23,441 bases of DNA, from positions 1 through 23,441 of the forward strand of contig JAZSQJ010000039.1 of assembly GCA_045537905.1 (NCBI GenBank), read 5' to 3'. The stretch comes from SIG636 sp045537905. Lineage in GTDB: Bacteria; Bacillota; Clostridia; Oscillospirales; CAG-382. The position numbers and the translations under genes were made by a program. Under the pieces are notes generated by a model. It was not told the DNA's origin. It ran no database searches and was given only the letters and a program-made list of their open reading frames with translations. Within the stretch, counting starts at the first letter, position 1; each line of letters begins with the position of its first letter. Of this stretch, positions 1 to 6,794 are shown piece after piece.

Positions 1-44
1 TACTGTGAGCCGAGGTTCGTTTTGAACGAAAAAACAAATAAAAT

Positions 45-81
45 GTAGAAAATTCAGGAAAATTTTCCCTGAATTTTCTAC
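45..81 (-). terminator. Probable terminator of the ribF-dacA unit
   Basis: A perfect 14-bp stem (GTAGAAAATTCAGG at 45-58 against its complement at 68-81) encloses a 9-base AT loop. Read on the minus strand, the direction of the gene ending at 197, the hairpin is followed by a T-rich run (ATTTTATTTGTTTTTT). That fits intrinsic termination for the unit, although it lies over 100 bases past the stop. A small extra hairpin (TTCGTT/AACGAA, 16-30) lies beyond it. The stem is AT-rich, so its strength is uncertain. Confidence 0.6.
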
Positions 82-137
82 TTTAGAATGAGTATATTTT
101 ATTCTTTTTCGTGCTCTGTGCCTTTGTCAGCGGTCTG
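61..137 (+). repeat. 77-bp downstream repeat, copy a
   Basis: This stretch matches 5015-5091 in the same orientation at 73 of 77 positions by eye. It starts inside the terminator stem and contains a short AT-rich part and the motif CCTTTGTCAGCGGTCTG. Both copies lie just past the 3' end of a gene, and both are followed by a different hairpin. It has no coding capacity and looks like part of a family of downstream repeats. Confidence 0.75.
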
Positions 138-170
138 AGGCAATAAACTGTAACGGTTTATTGCCTTCAG
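135..170. repeat. Hairpin beside the 77-bp repeat
   Basis: A 10-bp perfect stem (GGCAATAAAC at 139-148, complement at 156-165) has a 7-base loop and extends outward as CTGA/TCAG with one bulge. No T-run follows on either strand. It occupies the place that the GTTGCCTCAA hairpin (5094-5121) holds beside the other copy of the repeat. Confidence 0.6.
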
Positions 171-196
171 CACCTATTAACTTTTCTAACTTAAAA

Positions 197-1636
197 TTAT
201 TCTCTGCCTGCGGCGATGTACTTACGCACGATACGGTAAACGAACAGGGCAAACACTATAAGCAGGTACAGACCCAGCAGATACAGCGCCCATTTGTACA
301 CGTTAAGCATAAACTTGCTTGTCAGAGCGTTTTGCAGCTTATCCACCAGGGAAAGGGCGGCGCTTTCCGCAACGCCGTCGTTGGTAACCAGGCTGGTTCT
401 GCCAACCTCCTCACCCTTAAGGTAAACGTACACCTTGCCTACCTCCTGTCCCTCGGCAACGGGTGCGCTCAGGGTCAGTCCCGATATATCGGTGTACACA
501 ACGGAAATATCCTTTTCCGGATCAATATCCTTGGTTACAAGCAGCTCTATCTGCTCCTTCGCCACGATGGTAACGCTGTCCTGACCCTTGCCTGCCTTTA
601 CGGGCACGGTGGCAACGGCGTTAAAGGGAGACACTACCGTAAGATACTTAAAGGACTTAAGCGCCCAAGGTAAAAATTCGTGTATCGTTTTATAGGCACT
701 TATCTCTGCGGCATAGCTCTTTTCACCCTCGGGAGTGGGTGTGGCAGCAGCCGAGGTGTTGACACACACGAAAACGTAGGCAAGTCCGCCGCTTTCCGCC
801 GTGGTAACAACGCAATAGCTGTCAGGTCCCTGCAGATAGCCTACGGTCATACCCTTAACACCCTCCAGCACGTAGCCTTTGAGGTTATAACTGCTTTTAA
901 GAGCGTTTTTGGTGTATATCTGGTTGGAGCCTGTGGAAAGATAGTAGCTGGGCTTGTCGGAAATGGCGTACAGCTCCGAATGCTCACACACTGCCGCCGC
1001 AATGAGGGCAATATCCTCTGCGGTGGTCTTGCTCTTGGGGTCGGAAACCCCCGTGCAGTTGGTAAACAGGGTGCCGGTACAGCCAAGCTCGGCGGCACGC
1101 TTGTTCATCAGCGCAACAAAGTCGTTGAGATAGCCCCTCTCCTTGGTGGAGGCGCTTGCCGCCGCCCCATAATCGTGGGAGTAGTCCACCCTCTCCCCCG
1201 CCTTGTGACGCATAGCGCCAACGGCAAGGGACAGACAGGCGTCTGTCGCAGAGGAAACCAGGGCGGCAGACAGCAAATCCTCTACCGTCAAGGCGTCGTT
1301 TGCCTCGGAATACTTAAAGCCGATATAGCTGCCCGAGCCACGGAGACTTTCGTCGCTGGCACAGAAGGGCACGCTTAGCTGGGTGCTTTTACTGCCAAAG
1401 CATTCGTAAGCAACGAGGGCGGTCATCAGTCTGGCGGCAACCCCTGCCTGAAAGCTGCGGCCGGTGGCAGACTTAATGCTTAGGTTGTTGCCCGAGTTAA
1501 GGTTTTTTATAACGAGTATATTGTCGGTTTCGGGCTCTTCCTCTGCCTGGTCCGTGCTTTCCTCGGCAAAGGCGGTAACGCCCATAGCCAAAAGCACTAA
1601 AAGAGCCAAAAGCCACGCCGTTAATCTCTTAAGCAT
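197..1636 (-). CDS. DacA/PBP5-like protein lacking catalytic motifs
   Basis: The 479-residue protein has the layout of a D-alanyl-D-alanine carboxypeptidase (peptidase S11): signal peptide (1-25), peptidase fold (about 40-300), PBP5 C-terminal beta domain (about 340-425) and a C-terminal membrane helix (about 449-470). The family normally trims the terminal D-Ala of stem peptides outside the membrane. All three active-site motifs are changed. SxxK reads V66-A-A-R69 before LMTAL, SxN reads S129-A-T131, and KTG reads T264-V-G266 in the expected GVxG context. I infer a non-catalytic wall-binding or regulatory protein. The start at 1636 is chosen because AAAGGAG lies just upstream and the signal peptide begins there; a longer reading from 1702 would add 22 unlikely residues. 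Its start overlaps the end of ribF by 8 bases, suggesting translational coupling. Confidence 0.85.
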   Translation of the reverse strand: MLKRLTAWLLALLVLLAMGVTAFAEESTDQAEEEPETDNILVIKNLNSGNNLSIKSATGRSFQAGVAARLMTALVAYECFGSKSTQLSVPFCASDESLRGSGSYIGFKYSEANDALTVEDLLSAALVSSATDACLSLAVGAMRHKAGERVDYSHDYGAAASASTKERGYLNDFVALMNKRAAELGCTGTLFTNCTGVSDPKSKTTAEDIALIAAAVCEHSELYAISDKPSYYLSTGSNQIYTKNALKSSYNLKGYVLEGVKGMTVGYLQGPDSYCVVTTAESGGLAYVFVCVNTSAAATPTPEGEKSYAAEISAYKTIHEFLPWALKSFKYLTVVSPFNAVATVPVKAGKGQDSVTIVAKEQIELLVTKDIDPEKDISVVYTDISGLTLSAPVAEGQEVGKVYVYLKGEEVGRTSLVTNDGVAESAALSLVDKLQNALTSKFMLNVYKWALYLLGLYLLIVFALFVYRIVRKYIAAGRE

Positions 1637-2579
1637 CGTTTTCTCCTTTCGGCGGTCTGGCGGAGGCAAGAACACCCCCTGCAAAGGCGGCGTCTCTTGC
1701 AATCTGCTCCGACAAGGAGCTCATACTGGAAAAGCGTTCCTCCCCACGGAGCCTTCTGTACAGGTGGATCCTTACGTATTTGCCGTAAAGGTCACCGTCA
1801 AAGTCAAGTATATGGGTCTCGCTGACGGGCACGTTGGCACCGCCGTTAACGGTGGGTCTTACCCCTATGTTTGCCGCACCCTTGTACATCTGCCCGTCGA
1901 TCTCGCAGAAAACGGCGTAAACGCCAAAGGCGGGCAAGGCTCTGTCCTGGGGGAACAGCTGATTGATGGTAGGCGCCCCCAGAGTACGCCCAACGCATCT
2001 GCCCCTTATTACGGGCAGGTTAAAGCTGTAGTACCTGCCAAGGAGACGGGATGCGGTAGCCACGTCACCCTTTGCGATAAGCGCCCTTATTCTGGTAGAG
2101 CTTACTCTGTCGCCGCCGTACACCACCTCAGGCAGTACGGTCACCTCTGCACCGTAGGGCGCCAGCAGCTTCTTAAGCAGCTCGGGCGTGCCCTTGCCAC
2201 CCTTACCGAAGGAAAAGTCAAAGCCGCACAGCAAATGCTTTACCCCAAACTGCTCCACGAGTACGTTCTTTACGAAATCCTCGGCGCTCATTTCCTTATA
2301 GCTTAAAAAGTCAGCCCCAAAATAGTAGTCGGGATTAAGCTTGCTAAGCTGTCTTATCTTCTCCTCGGCGCTGAGGACGTATTTGAAGGAGCCATCCCCC
2401 ATTATACTGGCAGGATGCTGCTTAAAGGACCACACCACAGAGGGTAACCCCAGCTCTGCCGCCTTATTCACCGTAGCCTTAATCAAAGCCTGATGTCCTA
2501 TATGCACGCCGTCAAAGTTGCCTATCGTCAGTACCGAGCCGCCCTTTGGGGCGGGTGTAGTTTCGTCTATTATTTTCAT
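1629..2579 (-). CDS. ribF: Riboflavin kinase / FAD synthetase
   Basis: This cytoplasmic bifunctional enzyme phosphorylates riboflavin to FMN and then adenylates it to FAD. At 316 residues it has the usual length. The N-terminal adenylyltransferase has GNFDGVHIGH (20-29, with the HxGH motif) and the VSSTRIR motif near 159-165. The C-terminal kinase domain (about 185-305) has GRTLGAPTIN (PTxN at 203-206), ANIGVRPT and the ETHILDFDGDLYG signature with E254. The start at 2579 follows an AAAGGG-type ribosome site. An upstream in-frame ATG at 2633 would add an improbable hydrophobic 18-residue leader. It is the first gene of a two-gene unit with the DacA-like gene, under a good sigma-A promoter at 2645-2673. 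The partnership with a wall protein looks like genomic convenience rather than shared function. Confidence 0.95.
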   Translation of the reverse strand: MKIIDETTPAPKGGSVLTIGNFDGVHIGHQALIKATVNKAAELGLPSVVWSFKQHPASIMGDGSFKYVLSAEEKIRQLSKLNPDYYFGADFLSYKEMSAEDFVKNVLVEQFGVKHLLCGFDFSFGKGGKGTPELLKKLLAPYGAEVTVLPEVVYGGDRVSSTRIRALIAKGDVATASRLLGRYYSFNLPVIRGRCVGRTLGAPTINQLFPQDRALPAFGVYAVFCEIDGQMYKGAANIGVRPTVNGGANVPVSETHILDFDGDLYGKYVRIHLYRRLRGEERFSSMSSLSEQIARDAAFAGGVLASARPPKGENDA

Positions 2580-2644
2580 ACAAAGCCCTTTCATACACAC
2601 AAGGCAGATGGCAAAAAGAATAAAATACCTCATTATGTAATACC

Positions 2645-2673
2645 ACTATATTATTTTTTGTCGGATTTGTCAA
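2645..2673 (-). promoter_or_regulatory. Sigma-A promoter of ribF
   Basis: On the minus strand the -35 box TTGACA (2668-2673) and the -10 box TATAGT (2645-2650) are separated by exactly 17 bases, about 65 bases ahead of the ribF ATG. It overlaps the divergent promoter at 2658-2686, so the two units may compete for RNA polymerase. Confidence 0.75.
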
Positions 2674-2686
2674 TAGTCTGTATATT
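2658..2686 (+). promoter_or_regulatory. Candidate promoter of the nucleotidyltransferase gene
   Basis: TTGTCG (2658-2663) and TATATT (2681-2686) are 17 bases apart on the plus strand and lie about 55 bases before the ATG at 2742. The boxes are imperfect but well spaced and sit in an AT-rich divergent region, overlapping the ribF promoter. Confidence 0.5.
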
Positions 2687-2741
2687 TTTTTTGATTTTTG
2701 CCAAAAATAAGGGAACAAAATCAAAAAAGGTGGCGGTTTTT

Positions 2742-4892
2742 ATGAAAGGCAAGGCGATAGTGCTGGCAGGAGGCTTTGGGAAACGCTTGCTCCCCTTAAC
2801 CGAGGACCTGCCAAAGCCTCTGTTGCCTATGGGCGGCTCCACGGTTTACGGACTGATGCTTGGGCGGCTTACAGCCCTTGGCTTTACGGATATCTCCGTA
2901 ACTACTATGTACAAGGCAGAGCAAATTGAGTCATACCCCGTAGAGGGTGCCAAGCTCCGTTACTTCAGGGAAAGCTGTCCCCTGGGCACCGCAGGCTGTG
3001 TTAAAAATGCGGCGTACGATATAAACGAAAGCTTTTTGGTGGTAAGCGGTGATACGGTATGCGACTTTGACTTCAGGCAGATTATGGAAAAGCACCGCAA
3101 AAGCGGTAGGGGCATAAGCCTTGTCTGCACCAGAGTAAGCGCTCCTACAGAGTACGGCACCGTCCTTGCGGAGGAGGGTACCGTTAGGGGCTTTGTGGAA
3201 AAGCCCTCCTGGCGGCGTACTCTTACCGACCTGGTAAACACGGGCATCTACGTGATGGAGCCTTATATAAGGGATATGATAGGCGAGGGCGAGCAGGACT
3301 TTGCCCACGACCTGTTCCCGAAGCTACTGCAGCTGGGGATACCCATAGGCTGTATCGAGGAAAAGGGCTACTGGTGCGACGTAGGGGATATAGAAAGCTA
3401 CTACCGCTGTGCCTTCCGTATGGCAGGCAATCCTAAAAACGTCTTTTTCGGGCAAAACGTGGTGGCAGAGGACGCCCACCTTGAGGGCAGTATCGTCTTT
3501 GACGGTGCGGTAATAGAAAAGGGCGCCGCCGTGTACGATAGCATTATATGCGGCAAAGCCCTTGTTGGCGAGGGAGCCTTCATAGGCGAGGGCAGCGTTA
3601 TCGGCGGCAGCACCGTTGTAGGCGAGGGAGCCTATATCGCAGGGGGAACCCGGCTTAAGGGCGGACTGAGAGTAGAAAAAGGAGCAAGAATTATGAAAAG
3701 CATAGTCTTTGGCGAGATAAGAAAACGCCACGTAGAGGGTGGCAGAATAAGGGGTCGCTACGGCAGCTATATAAACGGCCAGTTTTGCCTGTCCTTAGGC
3801 AGCGCCCTTGCCTACACCGCAGGCGCAGGGGCGGCAGTAGGGGTTATGCACGGCGAGGGCGAGGAGTGCAAGGCGCTGGCAGACAGCATTCTCTGCGGAA
3901 TAAGGCTTTACGGCGGCAGAGCCTACGACCTGGAGGACGGCTTTTGCTCCTTATGCGCCTTTGCGGCGCCACAGTACGGTCTTGCCTTTTCGGTAATGGT
4001 GGAGCTTAAGGGCAACACGGTAACCCTTAGCATCTTCGACGGGGACGGTCTTGCCCCCACCCACAGGGAGGAGCGTGCCATAGAGGACGCCCTGGCACGT
4101 CCCGTGCCTCCCTCGGTCAGTGCAGGGGAGCTTATACGGCTGGAGCACGACGACAGGGTAAAGTTCCGCTATGCAAGCAAGCTGGTGGACTCTGTAGGAG
4201 ACCTTTCGGGCATCAGCTTCTATATAGCAGAAAAGAACGCCGCCTCAGAGTTCCTCTATTCGGTGGCGGAAAAGTACGGCGGGGCAGTGGACTACGGCAA
4301 GGGAGAGGACAGAGACTGCTTTTACGTGTCCGAGGACGGCTTTTATGCAGAGCTTAAGCTGAAGGACGGCAAGGACTGCGGCTTTTGGAGCCTCCTTTGC
4401 CTGGGTGCCGTTATGGGGGGCGAGGTAGCTCTGCCTGCTCTGGCGCCCCGATTTGTGGAAAACGCCGTAATCACCGCAGGAGGCAGACCCGTTTTCTACG
4501 GAGAGACGGGGGGCAGGGAAAGAGAAGCGGTGCAACGCAGTATGTGGAGCTACGACGCCAACGCCCTGGCACTGCGGGTGCTTTTCGCCTCCAAGGTAAC
4601 AAAAAAGCCCCTTTCGGAGCTGTATTCTGCTATCCCCAGACAAAGCCTTGAGGCAAAAACCCTCCCCTGTGACGAGGACAGCAAGGCAAAAACAATGGAG
4701 CAGCTTTCAAAAATAGGCAAGCGCGGCAGATGCGGCGAGGGCGTGGTATTAAGCTACGCCAAGGGCACGGTGGTGGTAGTGCCCATGGGCGGAAACGCCT
4801 TCCGTTTGTATGCAGAAGCCGTAAGCACCGAAGCCGCCGAGGAATTGTTTACCCGCACGGAGAAGGAAATAAAAAGCATTACGGAAAATTAA
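2742..4892 (+). CDS. Sugar nucleotidyltransferase fused to phosphomutase-like domain
   Basis: The 716-residue protein has three parts. Residues 1-230 are an NTP-transferase domain with LAGGFGKRLLPLT, the PKP loop, PLGTAG (80-85), SGDT (102-105), FVEKP (151-155) and the late WCDVGD motif. Residues about 240-320 are hexapeptide (left-handed beta-helix) repeats. Residues about 322-716 resemble a phosphoglucomutase/phosphomannomutase. The family includes GDP-mannose and glucose-1-phosphate pyrophosphorylases, so it probably makes an NDP-sugar for surface polymers; the substrate cannot be read from sequence. The mutase part lacks the TASHNP serine loop (near 418-436 it reads VMVELKGNTVTL and on) and shows no clear DGDxDR metal loop, so it is probably inactive. 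The ATG at 2742 has AAAGGTGG 10 bases upstream; the in-frame extension to 2493 overlaps ribF and is rejected. The gene stands alone. Confidence 0.88.
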   Translation: MKGKAIVLAGGFGKRLLPLTEDLPKPLLPMGGSTVYGLMLGRLTALGFTDISVTTMYKAEQIESYPVEGAKLRYFRESCPLGTAGCVKNAAYDINESFLVVSGDTVCDFDFRQIMEKHRKSGRGISLVCTRVSAPTEYGTVLAEEGTVRGFVEKPSWRRTLTDLVNTGIYVMEPYIRDMIGEGEQDFAHDLFPKLLQLGIPIGCIEEKGYWCDVGDIESYYRCAFRMAGNPKNVFFGQNVVAEDAHLEGSIVFDGAVIEKGAAVYDSIICGKALVGEGAFIGEGSVIGGSTVVGEGAYIAGGTRLKGGLRVEKGARIMKSIVFGEIRKRHVEGGRIRGRYGSYINGQFCLSLGSALAYTAGAGAAVGVMHGEGEECKALADSILCGIRLYGGRAYDLEDGFCSLCAFAAPQYGLAFSVMVELKGNTVTLSIFDGDGLAPTHREERAIEDALARPVPPSVSAGELIRLEHDDRVKFRYASKLVDSVGDLSGISFYIAEKNAASEFLYSVAEKYGGAVDYGKGEDRDCFYVSEDGFYAELKLKDGKDCGFWSLLCLGAVMGGEVALPALAPRFVENAVITAGGRPVFYGETGGREREAVQRSMWSYDANALALRVLFASKVTKKPLSELYSAIPRQSLEAKTLPCDEDSKAKTMEQLSKIGKRGRCGEGVVLSYAKGTVVVVPMGGNAFRLYAEAVSTEAAEELFTRTEKEIKSITEN

Positions 4893-4935
4893 CACTGCCG
4901 TTTTGCTTGCAAATCAATAAGGAAAAGATATATAA

Positions 4936-4973
4936 AGGAGGCTGTAAAAAACTGCGTTTTTTTACAGCCTCCT
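4936..4973 (+). terminator. Long hairpin terminator after the nucleotidyltransferase
   Basis: A perfect 16-bp stem (AGGAGGCTGTAAAAAA at 4936-4951, complement at 4958-4973) has a 6-base loop, starting 43 bases after the stop codon. The T-run (4957-4963) lies inside the right arm rather than after the stem, so it is not textbook. It is the first of several hairpins filling the convergent gap up to 5520. Confidence 0.6.
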
Positions 4974-5000
4974 GCTTGATGACAAACCTTGTCATCAAGC
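4974..5000. repeat. Perfect 12-bp hairpin
   Basis: GCTTGATGACAA (4974-4985) pairs perfectly with 4989-5000 around a 3-base loop (ACC), directly abutting the preceding hairpin. No T-run follows. A weaker third hairpin (GAAAATTC at 5002-5009 with GAATTTTC further on) follows at once, giving three stem-loops in a row. Confidence 0.7.
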
Positions 5001-5014
5001 TGAAAATTCGGGGA

Positions 5015-5091
5015 AATTTTCCCTGAATTTTCTACTTTAGAATGAATATATTTTATTCTTCTTCGCACTCTGTGCCTTTGTCAGCGGTCTG
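5015..5091 (+). repeat. 77-bp downstream repeat, copy b
   Basis: This is the second copy of the sequence at 61-137, in the same orientation and with four base differences. It lies past the 3' end of the nucleotidyltransferase gene, in a convergent gap. The left neighbour again contains a GAAAATTC hairpin and the right neighbour is again a hairpin, of different sequence. Confidence 0.75.
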
Positions 5092-5093
5092 GA

Positions 5094-5121
5094 GTTGCCT
5101 CAAATGAAAGCTTGAGACAAC
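5094..5121. repeat. GTTGNCTCAA hairpin
   Basis: GTTGCCTCAA (5094-5103) pairs with TTGAGACAAC (5112-5121) with one mismatch. The same GTTGTCTCA core forms the ends of the 345-bp element at 11228-11572, so this appears to be a solo copy of that end sequence. It is followed by CCCCTT as in the larger element. Confidence 0.6.
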
Positions 5122-5160
5122 CCCTTTTCACATCATATTAAACCAACGTTACGGTTAAAA

Positions 5161-5489
5161 ACGGCACCGCAAATTATGATGATACGAGACGAGTTAAAAT
5201 GTAGGGACCGGCGTCCTCGACGGTCCTAAGCGTTGCATATATGTGAGGCGCAACCCAAAACAATAATACGCATCGTAAAAATTTGTTACGAAAACATTCC
5301 GTAAGGTGTTTTCGTTAATCGTGGTAGGTGATATTTACCCGTTTTGTTTAGGACCGTCGAGGACGCCGGTCCCTACACGGTTCTACGCCTCACGCCCAAT
5401 CAAAACCGTAACGCCGTCGTAAACCGTCATAATGGTGCTAACTGTTACGCCCAATCAAACCCCCTACGGTGTGCCATTCGTTACGAAAC
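5161..5489. repeat. Composite intergenic repeat, copy 1 (core 5200-5377)
   Basis: This non-coding block has a core bounded by a perfect inverted repeat of 30 bases (5200-5229 and 5348-5377, starting TGTAGGGACCGGCG). Its left flank (5161-5187, ACGGCACCGCAAATTATGAT and on) and right flank (to 5489, ending CGTTACGAAAC) recur as reverse complements around a second core at 10899-11077. The core interior holds smaller hairpins, for example ACGAAAACA/TGTTTTCGT. No transposase or long open frame is present, so it resembles a MITE or intergenic palindromic element. No convincing target-site duplication was seen. Confidence 0.75.
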
Positions 5490-5520
5490 AGGTGCGGATG
5501 GTTTCCCCTGCAGTATACCC

Positions 5521-6630
5521 TTATTCAAAGAGAGCCGCGCTTTCCTTAAGCAGCTCCACGATAGGCAGCTTCTGGGGGCAGACCTGCTCACAGGTGCCGC
5601 AACCTATGCAGGCAGAGGCGGGAGCACGGTTGCCTATAAATTCCTTATACCTTGCCTTGGCTACGGGCAGGTTTGCAAAGGTTTTGTAATGGTTGTAGGC
5701 ACTGCGCAGGATGGTAGGTATCGCCACGTTCATAGGGCAGTTTTCCATACAGTACTTACAGGCGGTACAGCCCACGGTGGGAATACTCTTCAGCACCTCC
5801 ACCACTGCGGAAAGGGCGTCTGCCTCCATCTCGTTTATAGGGGTAAAGCCTTGCATGGTCTTTATGTTATCAGCCGCCTGCTCGGTATTGGACATACCGC
5901 TGAGCACGGTGATGATGCCGTCCAGGGACGCCACGAAACGGAGGGCAAAGGACGCAGGGCTTGCTTTACTGTCAACGGCAGACAAAAGGCTCCTTGCCTC
6001 CTCGGGCAGCACTGCCAGGGCACCGCCCTTAACGGGCTCCATAACCAAAACGCCCTTGCCGTGCTTTCTGGCAGTCTCGTAGCACAAACGGCTTTGTATA
6101 CCCTCGTCCTCCCAGTCCAGATAGTTAAGCTGCAGCTGAACAAAGTCTACCTCGGGGTGCTCTGTCAGCAGCTTGTCAAGCAGGTCTGCCTTGCCGTGGA
6201 AGGAAAAACCAAAGTTTTTTATAAGGCCTGCCTTCTTCTTTTCGGCGCAAAACGCCCAGGCACCGAGAGCGTCGTACTTTTCGGCGTTGCTCTCGTCCAT
6301 AGCGTGGAGCAGATAGAAGTCAAAGTAGCCTGCCCCCGTGTTTTCAAGCTGGCTCCGGAAAAAACCCTCGCTGTCGCCGTTCTGTACGCACCACCAGGAG
6401 TATTTGTTTGCCAGCAAAAAGGACTCTCTGGGGTAGCGGTCGGTAAGCACGGGTTTGACCGCCTTTTCGGACAGACCGCCGATATAGCCTCTGGCGGTGT
6501 CAAAATAGTTAAAGCCTGCGGCAATAAAATCGTCCGCCATCTTTTTGCTTTGCTCAATGTCAACGGCGTCGCCGCACATAGGAAGCCGCATAAGTCCAAA
6601 GCCTAATTTTGGTATGTTTGTGTAGTCCAT
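5521..6630 (-). CDS. Aldo/keto reductase with two 4Fe-4S motifs
   Basis: The 369-residue cytoplasmic protein begins with an aldo/keto reductase barrel and ends with a ferredoxin-like region. The AKR tetrad is visible as D44 (in FDTARGY), Y49, K76 (NKYSW) and H109 (LLHA). The tail carries C288-x2-C291-x2-C294-x3-C298-P and C341-x2-C344-x2-C347-x3-C351-P, each typical of a 4Fe-4S cluster. This architecture is common in anaerobic Clostridia; the substrate is unknown, and electrons probably pass between NAD(P)H and the clusters. The ATG at 6630 has AAAGGAG at good spacing. The gene is followed downstream by the repeat-filled gap and is co-directional with the large surface protein upstream, but about 165 bases with a long palindrome separate them, so it probably has its own promoter. 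Confidence 0.92.
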   Translation of the reverse strand: MDYTNIPKLGFGLMRLPMCGDAVDIEQSKKMADDFIAAGFNYFDTARGYIGGLSEKAVKPVLTDRYPRESFLLANKYSWWCVQNGDSEGFFRSQLENTGAGYFDFYLLHAMDESNAEKYDALGAWAFCAEKKKAGLIKNFGFSFHGKADLLDKLLTEHPEVDFVQLQLNYLDWEDEGIQSRLCYETARKHGKGVLVMEPVKGGALAVLPEEARSLLSAVDSKASPASFALRFVASLDGIITVLSGMSNTEQAADNIKTMQGFTPINEMEADALSAVVEVLKSIPTVGCTACKYCMENCPMNVAIPTILRSAYNHYKTFANLPVAKARYKEFIGNRAPASACIGCGTCEQVCPQKLPIVELLKESAALFE

Positions 6631-6657
6631 AGTGTTTCTCCTTTATGGTGTTATAAA

Positions 6658-6686
6658 AGCATATTGTTGAAGTTCGTTCATAGCAA
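6658..6686 (-). promoter_or_regulatory. Candidate promoter of the aldo/keto reductase
   Basis: On the minus strand TTGCTA (6681-6686) and TATGCT (6658-6663) are 17 bases apart, about 28 bases ahead of the ATG. Both boxes are imperfect. The -35 box overlaps the outer arm of the palindrome at 6683-6761. Confidence 0.35.
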
Positions 6687-6761
6687 GAAAATATATTATA
6701 AACAGTTAATCGTGGCTTTTGCCACGATTAACTACGATATTTTCTATATAAATTTTCTTGC
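6683..6761. repeat. Long imperfect palindrome with perfect inner hairpin
   Basis: The inner part is a perfect 13-bp stem (AGTTAATCGTGGC at 6704-6716, TTTT loop, complement at 6721-6733). The outer arms GCAAGAAAAT (6683-6692) and ATTTTCTTGC (6752-6761) also pair, with AT-rich partly paired sequence between. It lies between the end of the large surface protein gene and the start of the reductase gene. It may terminate the surface protein transcript, but no T-run follows on the minus strand. Confidence 0.6.
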
Positions 6762-6794
6762 GGTCCAGCCTTTTTTACATCACCTTGAGTTTAA

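Noticed and set aside
1637..1702. Longer start for the DacA-like gene
   Set aside because: The extra 22 residues lie ahead of the AAAGGAG site and would bury the signal peptide; they overlap the ribF coding region.
2493..2741. Longer start for the nucleotidyltransferase
   Set aside because: The extension runs across the start of ribF and both promoters, and the conserved domain begins right at the ATG at 2742.
5200..5377. Insertion sequence with its own transposase
   Set aside because: The core is under 180 bases and has no meaningful open frame; at most it is a non-autonomous element.
5344..6606. Plus-strand open frame of 420 codons
   Set aside because: It lies over the aldo/keto reductase on the other strand, starts inside the inverted end of the repeat core and has no recognisable domain.
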